Shown: piece by piece, positions 51,861-60,715 of the stretch | How the letters are laid out: every line of letters starts with the position of its first letter | Numbering within the stretch: the stretch's first letter is position 1 | NCBI GenBank assembly: GCA_910577645.1 | Contig: CAJTOL010000018.1 | Coordinates: 1 to 64,000, forward strand | DNA: 64,000 nucleotides | DNA from: an uncultured Lachnospiraceae bacterium | GTDB lineage: Bacteria > Bacillota > Clostridia > Lachnospirales > Lachnospiraceae | Direction of reading: 5' to 3' | The notes under the pieces: generated by a model | Database searches by the model: none | What the model saw: the letters and a program-made list of their open reading frames with translations, nothing else | Told to the model about the DNA's origin: nothing | Translations under genes and position numbers: made by a program

Positions 51861-51956
51861 TTTGCAACACCCCGCTGAATTTTGATATGGCGCAGAAAAA
51901 CAGCAGAGAAAAGCCTTGTAAAGAGGCCGGGAAATCGTCGATAGAAAGGAGAAAAG

Positions 51957-52757
51957 ATGGCAAAAATTGGATTTATTGGTATGGGCAATATGGGATATGC
52001 GATTTTAAAAGGCCTGTTAGCCTATATGCCAAAGGAAGAACTGATCTTTTGGGAGGTAAACCAAAAACGGGCGGCCTGGGTTCAGGAGCAGGTTGGGGTT
52101 GTTCCTGCGGCAGACGAAAGGGACTGCACAGCACAGGTAAAATACTTGATTTTAGCGGTGAAGCCCCAGTATTTTGAACAGGTAATGGAGAAAATCCGGG
52201 ATTTCGTAAGCCCAAAGCAGGTTATTATTTCTATTGCTGCCGGAATCGACAGCCAGTATTTAAAAAGCAAATTAGGCAGCGAGATGCGGATTGTCCGCAC
52301 TATGCCCAATACCCCGGCTTTGGTGGGAGAGGGAATGACCGGAGTATGTTTGGAGGAGGAAAACTTTAGCCCGGAGGAAATCCGGGAAATAGAGAGGATT
52401 TTTAATTCCTTCGGAAAGATGAAACGGGTGCCGGAAAGACTGATTGATGCAGTAGGCTGTGTCAGCGGCTGTTCTCCCGCTTATGTCTATATGTTTATTG
52501 AAGCGCTGGCAGACGGCGCAGTAAAGTATGGATTGCCCAGAGAGGATGCTTACGAGATGGCGGCCCAGACGGTTCTGGGAAGCGCCCGGATGGTTTTGGA
52601 GACCGGGCTGCATCCCGGCCAGCTAAAAGATATGGTGTGTTCTCCGGGAGGAACTACGATTGAAGGAGTATCCGCTTTGGAGGAAAGCGGTTTTCGCAGC
52701 GCGCTGATCAAAGCCTGCGATGCCAGCTATGAGAAGAATGCAAAGCTGAAGAAATGA
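51957..52757 (+). CDS. proC: Pyrroline-5-carboxylate reductase
   Basis: A 266-residue enzyme of the last step in proline synthesis, reducing pyrroline-5-carboxylate with NAD(P)H. The Rossmann start is IGFIGMGNMGYAILKGLL. Further signatures are VRTMPNTPALVGEGMTG, the helix SGCSPAYVYMFIEALADG and the C-terminal VCSPGGTTIEGVSALE motif that defines ProC. The length is normal. AAAGGAG precedes the ATG. Confidence 0.95.
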   Translation: MAKIGFIGMGNMGYAILKGLLAYMPKEELIFWEVNQKRAAWVQEQVGVVPAADERDCTAQVKYLILAVKPQYFEQVMEKIRDFVSPKQVIISIAAGIDSQYLKSKLGSEMRIVRTMPNTPALVGEGMTGVCLEEENFSPEEIREIERIFNSFGKMKRVPERLIDAVGCVSGCSPAYVYMFIEALADGAVKYGLPREDAYEMAAQTVLGSARMVLETGLHPGQLKDMVCSPGGTTIEGVSALEESGFRSALIKACDASYEKNAKLKK

Positions 52758-52824
52758 TCCTCAGCGGACAAAGAGATACAGCTATAGAAACGACAGGAAT
52801 CAAAAGAAAGGAAGGAACTGCTAT

Positions 52825-53379
52825 ATGGACAACAATCAGGATATTCCGGTAATTCGCAAAAAGCGGGAATTAAAATATACCGGCACAATTTTAAAATTTT
52901 ATGAAGATACGGTGATTGCCAATGGCCACGAGGCTCATTGGGATTTTATTCACCATGACGGGGCGGCGGCTGTGGTTCCGGTGACAGCAGAGGGAAAGAT
53001 TTTGATGGTGCGTCAGTATCGCAATGCTCTGGACAGATATACTTTAGAGATTCCCGCAGGCAAACTGGATGCTCCGGATGAGCCAAAGATAGAATGTGCA
53101 TACCGGGAGTTGGAGGAAGAAACCGGATACCGGTGTGAAAAGCTGGAATACCTGCTGAGTATTAATACCACCATTGCATTTTGTGATGAATATATTGATA
53201 TTTTCCTTGCACGGGATTTGATTCCTTCCAAACAGCATTTGGACGAAGACGAGCAGATTGATATTGAAGAATGGGAGTTAAAGGATCTGCAGGAGTTAAT
53301 CTATTCCGGAAAGATGACAGATGGAAAGACGGTAGCTGCCATTATGACCTATGCAGCCAAGTACGGAAATCAGAAATAA
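52825..53379 (+). CDS. Nudix hydrolase, ADP-ribose pyrophosphatase type
   Basis: A 184-residue Nudix enzyme close to the NudF/ADP-ribose pyrophosphatases. The Nudix box is AGKLDAPDEP...RELEEETGY, with one extra residue between the first Gly and Glu compared with the textbook pattern. The upstream strand ILMVRQYRNALDRYTLEIPA is characteristic of ADP-ribose diphosphatases. It clears ADP-ribose in the cytoplasm. The Nudix-spoIIM order is typical for Clostridia. A strong terminator follows, so the next gene must have its own promoter or rely on read-through. Confidence 0.88.
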   Translation: MDNNQDIPVIRKKRELKYTGTILKFYEDTVIANGHEAHWDFIHHDGAAAVVPVTAEGKILMVRQYRNALDRYTLEIPAGKLDAPDEPKIECAYRELEEETGYRCEKLEYLLSINTTIAFCDEYIDIFLARDLIPSKQHLDEDEQIDIEEWELKDLQELIYSGKMTDGKTVAAIMTYAAKYGNQK

Positions 53380-53382
53380 GAG

Positions 53383-53431
53383 AAAGGCCTTTTGCATACA
53401 CTGTGATAGACAGCGGCAAAAGGCCTTTTTT
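53383..53431 (+). terminator. Terminator of the Nudix gene
   Basis: AAAGGCCTTTTGC (53383-53395) pairs perfectly with GCAAAAGGCCTTT (53416-53428), followed by a T run. Confidence 0.88.
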
Positions 53432-53463
53432 ATTCTTTGTCCGCTTCCGGAAGGGGGATTTCT

Positions 53464-54057
53464 ATGAAAAAAGTTGGCATTTCTTATGAAAAAGGGCTTT
53501 TGGCCGCCTTTCTTGCAGGCACGGTGGCGGGTACAATTTTGGTCAACATGATGAGCAGCGAAATGCGATCCGGGTTAAGCGCTTTTCCCTTTTCTGCCGG
53601 AGGCGCCATGGTGGAGGCGGCAAAAGGAGTGAACGAGGCTGGTTCAAAGCTTAGAGCCAGGGAACAGCTTCCTCTGTTTTTCCACCTGTTTCGATCCAGA
53701 AGCCTGGCGGCGGCAGTCGGCTGGCTGGTAGGGCTGACCCCTTATGGAACTGCCTGCTTTTTTCTGGCAGCCGGGTACGGAGGGCTGACGTTAGGAGTAA
53801 GCCAGGCTGTCTTTACCTGGCAGAAGGGGCTGGCGGGTCCGGGTTACTTTTTACTTACTTTGATGCCCCACTGTTTGTTTTATGGCATAATTTGGGCAGC
53901 CCTGGCAGTTTGGGCAGGAAAACAGACACCCAGGCTGCGCCTGTTTCCCTTTTTATGCCTTCTGGCAGTGTGCGGGATAGGAGCAGCGGCGGAGTGCTGG
54001 ATTTTTCCGGTGGTATGGAGGCTGGGAACCGGTATATTAAGCAGAACTTCGTATTGA
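53464..54057 (+). CDS. spoIIM: SpoIIM-like sporulation membrane protein
   Basis: A 197-residue membrane protein with about five helices. Segments such as LLAAFLAGTVAGTILVNMM at the N-terminus and LFFHLFRSRSLAAAVGWLVG, plus its place directly after the Nudix gene, fit SpoIIM, a member of the forespore engulfment complex with SpoIID and SpoIIP. The sequence is diverged, so the call rests partly on gene order. I start at the ATG at 53464, after AAGGGGG; an upstream in-frame start at 53437 lies next to the terminator. A TTGACA promoter overlaps its stop codon. Confidence 0.7.
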   Translation: MKKVGISYEKGLLAAFLAGTVAGTILVNMMSSEMRSGLSAFPFSAGGAMVEAAKGVNEAGSKLRAREQLPLFFHLFRSRSLAAAVGWLVGLTPYGTACFFLAAGYGGLTLGVSQAVFTWQKGLAGPGYFLLTLMPHCLFYGIIWAALAVWAGKQTPRLRLFPFLCLLAVCGIGAAAECWIFPVVWRLGTGILSRTSY

Positions 54058-54082
54058 CAAGGAGAGAGAATCATCATATACT
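54054..54082 (+). promoter_or_regulatory. Promoter of the cysteine desulfidase-family gene
   Basis: TTGACA (54054-54059), a 17-base spacer beginning AGGA, and TATACT (54077-54082). It matches the promoter at 56314-56342 in both boxes and in spacer length. Confidence 0.85.
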
Positions 54083-54093
54083 TATATCAGTAA

Positions 54094-54110
54094 TAATATT
54101 AGTAATATTA
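54094..54110. promoter_or_regulatory. Operator site 1 for the GntR regulator (predicted)
   Basis: TAATATTAGTAATATTA: two copies of the 8-bp palindrome TAATATTA around a central G, 11 bases after the -10 box. The reverse complement of exactly this 17-mer occurs at 56350-56366, after a twin promoter. Confidence 0.75.
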
Positions 54111-54142
54111 GCAGAAAAAATAAAAGCAATACAGGAGTGGCC

Positions 54143-55462
54143 ATGGATAAAAGGACATATGATGCCTATATTGAGATACTAAGACAAGAGCTGGTACCTG
54201 CCCTGGGCTGTACAGAGCCCATTGCTATTGCCTTTGGAGCTGCAAGGGCAAGGGATGTTTTAGGCTGCTTTCCGGATAATATCTGGGTTTGCTGCAGCGG
54301 TAATATTATAAAAAACGCAAAGAGCGTAAAAGTGCCCAACTCAGGAGGTCTAAAAGGAATTGCTGCAGCCGCTGTTTTAGGGTGTACAGGCGGTGACTGG
54401 ACCAGGGGGCTGGAAGTGCTGAATTCTATTGAGGACAGTCACAGGGAGCAGACAAAAGAGCTTTTGAAACAGGATTTTTGCGGCTGCAGCTTAAAGGAGG
54501 ATGCCCCTAATCTCTATATTCAAGTGACTGCACAAAAGAGGGACTGCCGTGCCAGCGTTACCATTGAGGATTATCATACAAATATTACGGAAATCTGTAA
54601 GGACGGAGAGATTCTTTTCCAAAAGGACAGGGTCCGGAACCAGGAAAGTGAGAACAGCAGAAGTCTTCTTAACCTAAAAGATATTGTGGAGTTTGCCGAG
54701 ACAGTGGACTTGAAGGAAGTCCGGGAGATCATCAAACGGCAGATTGATTATAATTTAGCTATTTCAGAAGAAGGGCTGGCTCATGGCTGGGGATGCCAGG
54801 TGGGCAGGACAATTTTGGATACCTGCAGTAAACAGGAGCTGGGGGTAATAGCAAAAGCCCGGGCCGCCGCAGGCTCTGATGCCCGGATGAGCGGCTGTTC
54901 TCTGCCGGTTGTCATTAACTCCGGAAGCGGGAATCAGGGAATGACGGCTTCCCTTCCGGTAATTGAATATGCAAAAGGGCTGAATGTGGAGGAAGAAAAG
55001 CTGTATCGGGCCTTATGCATCAGCAATCTCCTGGCCCAGGAACAGAAAAAGTGGATTGGCTCTTTGTCCGCTTACTGCGGAGCGGTATGCGCGGCGGCAG
55101 GAGCGGGGGCGGCCATTACCTATCTGTGCGGAGGCACCCTGGAGCAGATTGGCTCTACGGTAACCAATACGATATGTAATATTGGAGGAATGGTGTGTGA
55201 CGGAGCAAAGCCTTCCTGCGCAGCTAAAATTGCCTCTGCGGTAGATGCTGCGGTGATGGCCCATAATATGAGCATGAAAGCCCGAAGCTTTGCAAACGGC
55301 GACGGATTGATGCAGGAAAGCGCAGAAACTACGATTCAAGCCATGGGGTATGTAGGAAGAATCGGAATGAAGCAGACGGATGTGGAGATTCTTAACTTGA
55401 TGCTGGGAAATACGGAAATGGAAAAAGAACCTTCAGCTCTTTTGAATAGATCCTTTAATTAA
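54143..55462 (+). CDS. L-cysteine desulfidase / serine dehydratase-alpha family (UPF0597) protein
   Basis: A 439-residue cytoplasmic protein of the CyuA/UPF0597 family, whose members break down L-cysteine to pyruvate, ammonia and sulfide with an iron-sulfur cluster. Signatures are LVPALGCTEPIAIAFGAARA at the N-terminus, VPNSGGLKGIAAAAVLG, SGSGNQGMTASLPVIEYA and NIGGMVCDGAKPSCAAKIAS near the end, whose cysteines are likely cluster ligands. I start at the ATG at 54143, five bases after AGGAG; a GTG two codons earlier overlaps that site. It shares operator and promoter with the methyltransferase operon. Substrates other than cysteine are possible in this family. Confidence 0.85.
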   Translation: MDKRTYDAYIEILRQELVPALGCTEPIAIAFGAARARDVLGCFPDNIWVCCSGNIIKNAKSVKVPNSGGLKGIAAAAVLGCTGGDWTRGLEVLNSIEDSHREQTKELLKQDFCGCSLKEDAPNLYIQVTAQKRDCRASVTIEDYHTNITEICKDGEILFQKDRVRNQESENSRSLLNLKDIVEFAETVDLKEVREIIKRQIDYNLAISEEGLAHGWGCQVGRTILDTCSKQELGVIAKARAAAGSDARMSGCSLPVVINSGSGNQGMTASLPVIEYAKGLNVEEEKLYRALCISNLLAQEQKKWIGSLSAYCGAVCAAAGAGAAITYLCGGTLEQIGSTVTNTICNIGGMVCDGAKPSCAAKIASAVDAAVMAHNMSMKARSFANGDGLMQESAETTIQAMGYVGRIGMKQTDVEILNLMLGNTEMEKEPSALLNRSFN

Positions 55463-55550
55463 TGAAATATTTCTGCTATAATATAAACAATTAGGATATT
55501 AAAAATGGGAGACTGCTCTCAAATATTATGTAGAAAGAGATTCAACGAAT

Positions 55551-56177
55551 ATGACCATAAAAGAAAGAGTCTACAAAGAAATCTATAGTGACATTTTTGC
55601 TGGAAAATATGGCCCTAACGAGATTTTGACAGAAAACAAGCTGGTAGAAAAGTATGCGGTCAGCAAATCCCCGGTCCGGGAAGCTCTTCTGGAATTGTGT
55701 AAGGATCAGGTGCTGCAAAGCCTGCCCAGGCTGGGATATCAGGTAAAGCCTGTATCGTTAAAAGAAGTACTGGACATTTTAGAATATCGGATCGATATGG
55801 AGATCAGCGGTCTGAGAAGGGCATTTCCTTACATAACAGAGCAGGACATACAGATTCTTGACGAAATGTCAGATAAAACTCCCGAAGAGCTGATTGATCC
55901 GGATTGGAGCCGGAATGAATCTTTCCATTTAAAATTGTATGAGTTAAACAGTAATCATTATGGCTACCAGGAGCTTCAAAAGACGCTAAAGCAAAGTTCC
56001 CGGTTTATTACTCAGTATTTTCATACAGCGTGGCAGAAAGCCAATGAGATGAACAATCAATGCCATAAGGAGATTGTCAATTGTATCCGGGACGGCAATC
56101 TGGAGGGGGCCTGCCGCAAACTGAGCCACGATATCGCATCTATAAAAGAAGAGATTCAAAAAATGCATCGTTTTTAG
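55551..56177 (+). CDS. GntR-family transcriptional regulator (FCD-like)
   Basis: A 208-residue regulator. Residues 1-70 are a GntR winged helix (ENKLVEKYAVSKSPVREALL). The C-terminal 130 residues are all-helical like FadR/FCD domains, which bind small organic acids, often through a metal held by His residues (ESFHLKLYEL and CHKEIVNCI are candidates). It lies between two transcription units that carry the same 17-bp site and is the obvious binding candidate. An extended -10 element TGCTATAAT (55474-55482) lies upstream. A terminator follows the gene. Confidence 0.85.
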   Translation: MTIKERVYKEIYSDIFAGKYGPNEILTENKLVEKYAVSKSPVREALLELCKDQVLQSLPRLGYQVKPVSLKEVLDILEYRIDMEISGLRRAFPYITEQDIQILDEMSDKTPEELIDPDWSRNESFHLKLYELNSNHYGYQELQKTLKQSSRFITQYFHTAWQKANEMNNQCHKEIVNCIRDGNLEGACRKLSHDIASIKEEIQKMHRF

Positions 56178-56187
56178 AGAAAACCTA

Positions 56188-56249
56188 AGAGCTGTAGCAG
56201 CGCGAAGGAAGGGAAAACACCCCGCCTTCTGCCTGCTGCAGCTCTTTTT
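56188..56249 (+). terminator. Terminator of the GntR gene
   Basis: AGAGCTGTAGCAG (56188-56200) pairs with CTGCTGCAGCTCT (56233-56245), one mismatch, with further pairing GAAGG/CCTTC inside and a T run after. Confidence 0.85.
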
Positions 56250-56313
56250 GTGCGTTTGATATGAAAAAGAAAAGAATATTTTGTAAAAGGTATAAAAAAT
56301 GCACAGATATATG

Positions 56314-56342
56314 TTGACAAGGAAAAAGCAATATAGTATACT
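56314..56342 (+). promoter_or_regulatory. Promoter of the methyltransferase-ABC operon
   Basis: TTGACA (56314-56319), a 17-base spacer beginning AGGA, and TATACT (56337-56342), the same layout as at 54054-54082. Confidence 0.85.
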
Positions 56343-56349
56343 TTACTCA

Positions 56350-56366
56350 TAATATTACTAATATTA
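56350..56366. promoter_or_regulatory. Operator site 2 for the GntR regulator (predicted)
   Basis: TAATATTACTAATATTA, the exact reverse complement of site 1, seven bases after the -10 box. A repressor bound here would block initiation. Confidence 0.75.
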
Positions 56367-56470
56367 TTACAAAAATACTTCTGATTGTATTTGGAAGGAG
56401 GGCTTCCGGATTTGTACCTCAATAAAAGGGGGATGCAAGATTGTGAAACATGTACAGAATGGAGGAAGGC

Positions 56471-57433
56471 ATGAAGAAAAGAGAGAGGGTAATCGGAGCA
56501 ATTAAAAGGGAACCTGTAGATAAAATCCCGTCAGGTTTTTCTCTTCATTTTCCGGCCGGAGAGGCTAAGGGAGAGAAAGCAGTGGATGCCCATATCCGCT
56601 TTTTTGAGGAAACGGATACAGATATTATCAAGATCATGAACGAAAATCTGGTTCCCAGAGTATCCGGGGTAAAGGAGCCGGAAGACTTTGACAAGATCCC
56701 GGAGATTTCTATGGAAGACGAATTTATGAAGGCTCAGGTGGAGCTGACCAGAGAAATTTTAAAGAGATGCGATCCGGACAGCTTTTCCCTGGGGACCCTT
56801 CACGGGATTGTGGCTTCCTCAGTGCATCCTTTTGAGGCAGATGGCATAGAATATTTGGATGCCAGGAAACTGGTGCTGGCTTCTTTAAGGAAAAATGAGA
56901 AACCGGTGCTGGCAGCATTTGACCGGATCACGGAAGGGATGTGCCGGCTTGCCAAGACCTATGTTGAGCTGGGAGTGGACGGTATTTATTATGCGGCTTT
57001 AGGGGGAGAGGCGGATCTCCTTACGGACGAAGAACATGAACAATGGTTTAAGCCCTATGATTTAAAAATTATGAGGGCAATCAAGGATGCAGGGGGATAT
57101 TGCTTTTTACATATTTGTAAGGACGGGCTGAACATGGAACGATACCGTGATTATGCTTCTCTTGCAGATGTGGTGAATTGGGGAGTGTATGAGGCCCCCT
57201 TTTCTCTGGAAGACGGGAAAAAACTTTTTCCGGGAAAGACTATTATGGGAGGCCTGAAAAACCGAAGCGGGGTACTGATTGACGGAACAAGGGGAGAGCT
57301 TTCTGCGGCTGTTAAGGAAGCGTCAGAGATAGTAGGCCGGACAGGCTTTATCTTAGGAGCGGATTGTACCCTGCCTACGGAGATTCCCTATGAGAGGGTT
57401 CGCATGGCAGTAGATGCGGCAAGAGAGCTGTAA
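56471..57433 (+). CDS. UroD-family (MtaA/CmuA-like) methyltransferase
   Basis: A 320-residue TIM-barrel protein of the uroporphyrinogen decarboxylase superfamily. The zinc motif of the corrinoid-dependent methyltransferase branch is present: H214-x-C216 in CFLHICKDG and C299 in ILGADCTLPTEIPYERV. True UroD substrate residues are not apparent, and no heme genes are near. Such enzymes move methyl groups between a corrinoid protein and a thiol coenzyme or folate. Neither a corrinoid protein nor an MttB-type partner is encoded here, so the methyl acceptor is unknown. I start at the ATG at 56471 after GGAGG, not at 56450. First gene of a five-gene operon behind the GntR operator. Confidence 0.83.
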   Translation: MKKRERVIGAIKREPVDKIPSGFSLHFPAGEAKGEKAVDAHIRFFEETDTDIIKIMNENLVPRVSGVKEPEDFDKIPEISMEDEFMKAQVELTREILKRCDPDSFSLGTLHGIVASSVHPFEADGIEYLDARKLVLASLRKNEKPVLAAFDRITEGMCRLAKTYVELGVDGIYYAALGGEADLLTDEEHEQWFKPYDLKIMRAIKDAGGYCFLHICKDGLNMERYRDYASLADVVNWGVYEAPFSLEDGKKLFPGKTIMGGLKNRSGVLIDGTRGELSAAVKEASEIVGRTGFILGADCTLPTEIPYERVRMAVDAAREL

Positions 57434-57458
57434 TAGCAGGAAACGATTTAGGCAAAAA

Positions 57459-57517
57459 GGAGGAAACACCCTGCGGGTATACCTGTATGCCCAAAAAGCA
57501 GGGCAAAAAGGAGGAAA
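57459..57517 (+). promoter_or_regulatory. Leader element copy B, shared with 3804-3861
   Basis: It matches copy A over most of its length. Here the structure is clearer: CCCTGC can pair with GCAGGG around an inner GGGTATAC/GTATGCCC hairpin, leaving an A5 bulge. The ribosome site GGAGG lies immediately downstream. It may be a structured leader controlling translation of the binding-protein gene. Confidence 0.55.
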
Positions 57518-57522
57518 ACGTT

Positions 57523-58953
57523 ATGAGGAGCAAGAATTTAGTAGCATTAGGGTTGGCTGTAGCGCTGTGTCTGACGGGCTGCGGCGGAGGTACAAAAACT
57601 GCGGAGACTACTGGGGCCGGGGCGGAAACTACCGGCCAGGCGGCGCCGGAGAGCAAGGCAGAGACGGAAAGCCCTTCCTCTGAGGCTAAAGTTTATCCGG
57701 CAGGAACGGTTACTTTCTATATGAACGGAAATCCCCAGTTCCGCCAGCAGTATTTTGAAACCTGGCTGGAAAATCACAGAGACGTTGCGCCGGAGGTGTC
57801 TGTAGAGTTTGTTCAGGTAGAGAGCAACGCTGATGCAAGAGAGAAAATAACCATGACCGCTCTTTCCGGGGCAGTGGAGGATTTGCCGGACGCTGTTTTC
57901 TTAGATCGGCTGAATTTAATGGATTTAGTCCAGGCCGGGCTTCTGGTAGATGAGACCGAATTTTTAACTCCTTTGGCAGAGAAGATGGTAGACGGCGCCC
58001 TTACGGAAGGGATGGTAAGCGGAAAGATGTATGGCCTTCCTGATTCTGTACGTCCTCAGCTTTTGATGTATAATAAAGAAATTTTTGACAAATACGAGAT
58101 TGACCCGGCTTCTATGGACACCATAGACGGATACATTGAAGCAGGACGCCAGTTAAAGGAAAAGAGCGGCGGCGAAACCTATTTATCCTGGATCGGTTCC
58201 AACAACATGACCTGGAAGTGCTGGGGAAGAAGAGGACTGATGCCTCAGGCTAACGCAAAAGTCTGGGATGAGGAAGGAAACGTAATTATCGGAAGCGATG
58301 AAGGAACCAAGCTGGCTTTAGGCGCGCTGGATACCATGTATTCCGAAGGGCTGCTAATGCGCGTGGAAATGTATGATCCGGCTCTCTATGACGCTATCAA
58401 CAGCCAGAAGATTGCAACCTTTGACATTGGCGCTTACTGGGACGAGTTTATGCGTCAGAACTGTCAGGCAACAGCAGGCCAGTGGAGAGTTATGTCTGCT
58501 CCGGCATTTAAAGAAGTAGGAAAAGCAGGCGCTCCTGTATCCAGCTACATGTGTATTGTAGAAAAAGGCGAGGACAGCGTTTATAAAGAGCTGATTGAGC
58601 AGATGTGGTACGATTTTACCTTTGATACCGAGTCCAGACAGGCATGGGTAAATTCTATGGAAGAGCAGAACGCGCCCTATACCAACCCTATTTCCCTGGA
58701 AATGCTGGAGGATGATTTCTGGAAAGAGCCCTCCGATTACTACGGCGGACAGTCCTTTAGAGAATGGGAAGGATTAACTCTGCAAAACGGAGCAAACAAT
58801 ATGATTGTAACTGCTCAGGATGCAGAAGGCGACGAGATTATTTCTGCTGAGATTGAGAAATATGTGGCTGGCGACCAGACTATGGAAGAAGCCATTGCCA
58901 ACATGGATAAAAACTTAAAGGCAAAGATCGGAAAGGCAGAGATCGTGGACTAA
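57523..58953 (+). CDS. ABC transporter substrate-binding lipoprotein (SBP family 1)
   Basis: A 476-residue extracellular binding protein. The signal peptide ends in lipobox CLTGC (lipidated C20), followed by a Glu/Thr/Ala-rich linker of about 40 residues. The mature domain has sugar-binder features: TVTFYMNGNPQFRQQYFETW, DLPDAVFLDRLNLMDLVQAG and MYGLPDSVRPQLLMYNKEIF. I start at the ATG at 57523 after AAGGAGG; the frame is open 12 codons earlier, through the leader element. The ligand is unknown; with the M24 peptidase and methyltransferase downstream and upstream, a methylated or amide-bearing compound is possible. Confidence 0.9.
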   Translation: MRSKNLVALGLAVALCLTGCGGGTKTAETTGAGAETTGQAAPESKAETESPSSEAKVYPAGTVTFYMNGNPQFRQQYFETWLENHRDVAPEVSVEFVQVESNADAREKITMTALSGAVEDLPDAVFLDRLNLMDLVQAGLLVDETEFLTPLAEKMVDGALTEGMVSGKMYGLPDSVRPQLLMYNKEIFDKYEIDPASMDTIDGYIEAGRQLKEKSGGETYLSWIGSNNMTWKCWGRRGLMPQANAKVWDEEGNVIIGSDEGTKLALGALDTMYSEGLLMRVEMYDPALYDAINSQKIATFDIGAYWDEFMRQNCQATAGQWRVMSAPAFKEVGKAGAPVSSYMCIVEKGEDSVYKELIEQMWYDFTFDTESRQAWVNSMEEQNAPYTNPISLEMLEDDFWKEPSDYYGGQSFREWEGLTLQNGANNMIVTAQDAEGDEIISAEIEKYVAGDQTMEEAIANMDKNLKAKIGKAEIVD

Positions 58954-58972
58954 CAGATTACAGGAGAAGGGA

Positions 58973-59845
58973 ATGTTTAAAAACTTCAAAAAATATCGCG
59001 CCCCATATTTATTCATTTTGCCGTTTTTCATTTTATTTATTGTGTTTCAGCTTGTTCCCACTATCTGGACGGTTTATATCAGCCTGACAAAGTGGAGGGG
59101 AATCGGAACGCCGGAATTTGTGGGGTTTGAAAATTACTGGAAAATGGTAATCGATGATATGTTTTGGGAATCCCTGCTTAACACGGCGATCTATTGGATA
59201 AGCGGACTGATTCTGATTCTATTTCTGGCAGTTCTGATTGCTTCACTGCTTAACAGCAAATGTTTAAAAGGCAGAGCATTTTTTAAAACCGCCACTTTTT
59301 TACCTAACATTTGTGCGGCAATTGCCATGGGACTGATTTTCAGAATGTTGTTTGACGAAAACGTGGGACTGGTCAATGAGGTGTTGGCAGCCGTGGGACT
59401 TGACAAGGTTCCATGGCTTGCCGGAACCAAGTATTCCAAGATACCGGTAATCCTTTTGATTGTCTGGAGAAATACACCCTGGTTTACTATGATTGTACTT
59501 TCAGGACTTTTAAATATTTCAGCGGATTACTATGAGGCCGCCACAGTAGACGGAGCCAACGGATGGCAGAAATTCTTGTTTATCACTTTGCCGTCCATCA
59601 GCAATATTTTGTTCTTCTGCTCCGTTACCCTGACTGTAGATATGTGGAAAATATTTAACGAACCATATATTTTACCGGGGCCGGGGACATCCAACACATC
59701 TCTGTTCCAGTACATGTATGAATCGGGATTTAACGTATTTAACATGGGTTATGCGTCAGCCATCGGAGTTATTATTATGGTAATGCTGACAGTGGTTTCC
59801 GTGGCTCAGTTTCTGGTAAGAAAGAGGCAGGGGGAGGTGGCGTAA
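58973..59845 (+). CDS. ABC transporter permease (MalF/UgpA type)
   Basis: A 290-residue membrane protein with six helices. The N-terminus is short and basic (KNFKKYRAPYLFILPFFILF), and the EAA coupling loop is YEAATVDGANGWQKFLFITL. It forms the import channel with the next gene product. No ATPase is encoded in the operon, so a shared one must be used. It lies 19 bases behind the binding-protein gene with GGAGAAGG before the ATG, and its stop TAA overlaps the next ATG by one base. Confidence 0.9.
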   Translation: MFKNFKKYRAPYLFILPFFILFIVFQLVPTIWTVYISLTKWRGIGTPEFVGFENYWKMVIDDMFWESLLNTAIYWISGLILILFLAVLIASLLNSKCLKGRAFFKTATFLPNICAAIAMGLIFRMLFDENVGLVNEVLAAVGLDKVPWLAGTKYSKIPVILLIVWRNTPWFTMIVLSGLLNISADYYEAATVDGANGWQKFLFITLPSISNILFFCSVTLTVDMWKIFNEPYILPGPGTSNTSLFQYMYESGFNVFNMGYASAIGVIIMVMLTVVSVAQFLVRKRQGEVA

Positions 59846-60684
59846 TGGATTACAGAAAAAAACAACGGACTGCATCCCTGGCCATCCATCTGCTTTTGGG
59901 ACTCATTGTGCTGGTATGTTTATTTCCGATTTTATGGATGAGTCTGATTGCATTTAAGGACACAAAAGAGAGTCTTACAGGGTTCCGTTCCCTGTGGGTG
60001 GAAAACCCGACCCTGGACAATTTTAAACGGCTTTTTCAACTGATTCCTGTGTGGCAGAACACCTTTAACAGTGTGTTTACTACGGTTATGGGAACGGTAA
60101 CCTCCCTGTTTTTTTGCGCCCTGGCGGGATTTGCTTTTTCCAAGTACCGGTTTCCGGGGAGGAATTTCCTGTTTTATTTCATCATTGCCACCATGCTGGT
60201 ACCGGCTGAGGTAGGAGCGGTTCCCCTGTTTATTATTATGAAAAAACTGAATCTGGTCAACAGCCTTTGGTCTCTAATAATCCCCAAAATTGCTACGGCC
60301 ATCGGTATTTTCTATATGAACCAGTATATTTCCGATGTGCCGGATGAGTTGATTGAAGCGGCAAAAATAGACGGCTGCAGCGACTTTGGAATCTTTGCCA
60401 GGGTGGTAGTGCCGATTATCAAACCGGCTTTGGCATCCTGGGGCGCAGTAACTCTGATTTCCCGCTGGAATGACTTTTTCTGGCCGCTTTTATACCTGCG
60501 GAAACAGAGCAAATATACGTTGATAGTAACCATCTCCCTGTTGCCTATCAGCGAAGGACTGTCTACCCCGTGGCCCGTTATTCTGGCGGGTACTACCCTG
60601 GTTACTATCCCGATTATTGCACTGTATTTGATTTTGGAACGGTTCCAGAAAGGCGGAAGCTTTGCCGGGGCAGTGAAGGGTTAG
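59845..60684 (+). CDS. ABC transporter permease (MalG/UgpE type)
   Basis: A 279-residue six-helix membrane protein, partner of the preceding permease. The EAA loop reads LIEAAKIDGCSDFGIFARVV, followed by VPIIKPALASWGAVTL. It has the family pattern LFPILWMSLIAFKDTKESL near the N-terminus. Its start overlaps the upstream stop (TAATG), showing translational coupling. The M24 peptidase gene begins 31 bases later. Confidence 0.9.
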   Translation: MDYRKKQRTASLAIHLLLGLIVLVCLFPILWMSLIAFKDTKESLTGFRSLWVENPTLDNFKRLFQLIPVWQNTFNSVFTTVMGTVTSLFFCALAGFAFSKYRFPGRNFLFYFIIATMLVPAEVGAVPLFIIMKKLNLVNSLWSLIIPKIATAIGIFYMNQYISDVPDELIEAAKIDGCSDFGIFARVVVPIIKPALASWGAVTLISRWNDFFWPLLYLRKQSKYTLIVTISLLPISEGLSTPWPVILAGTTLVTIPIIALYLILERFQKGGSFAGAVKG

Positions 60685-60715
60685 CGCAATGATGTACTGG
60701 TGAAAGGAACGGATT

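Noticed and set aside
56471..57433. Uroporphyrinogen decarboxylase of heme synthesis
   Set aside because: The H-x-C...C zinc motif and the import-operon context fit the methyltransferase branch, and no heme genes are present.
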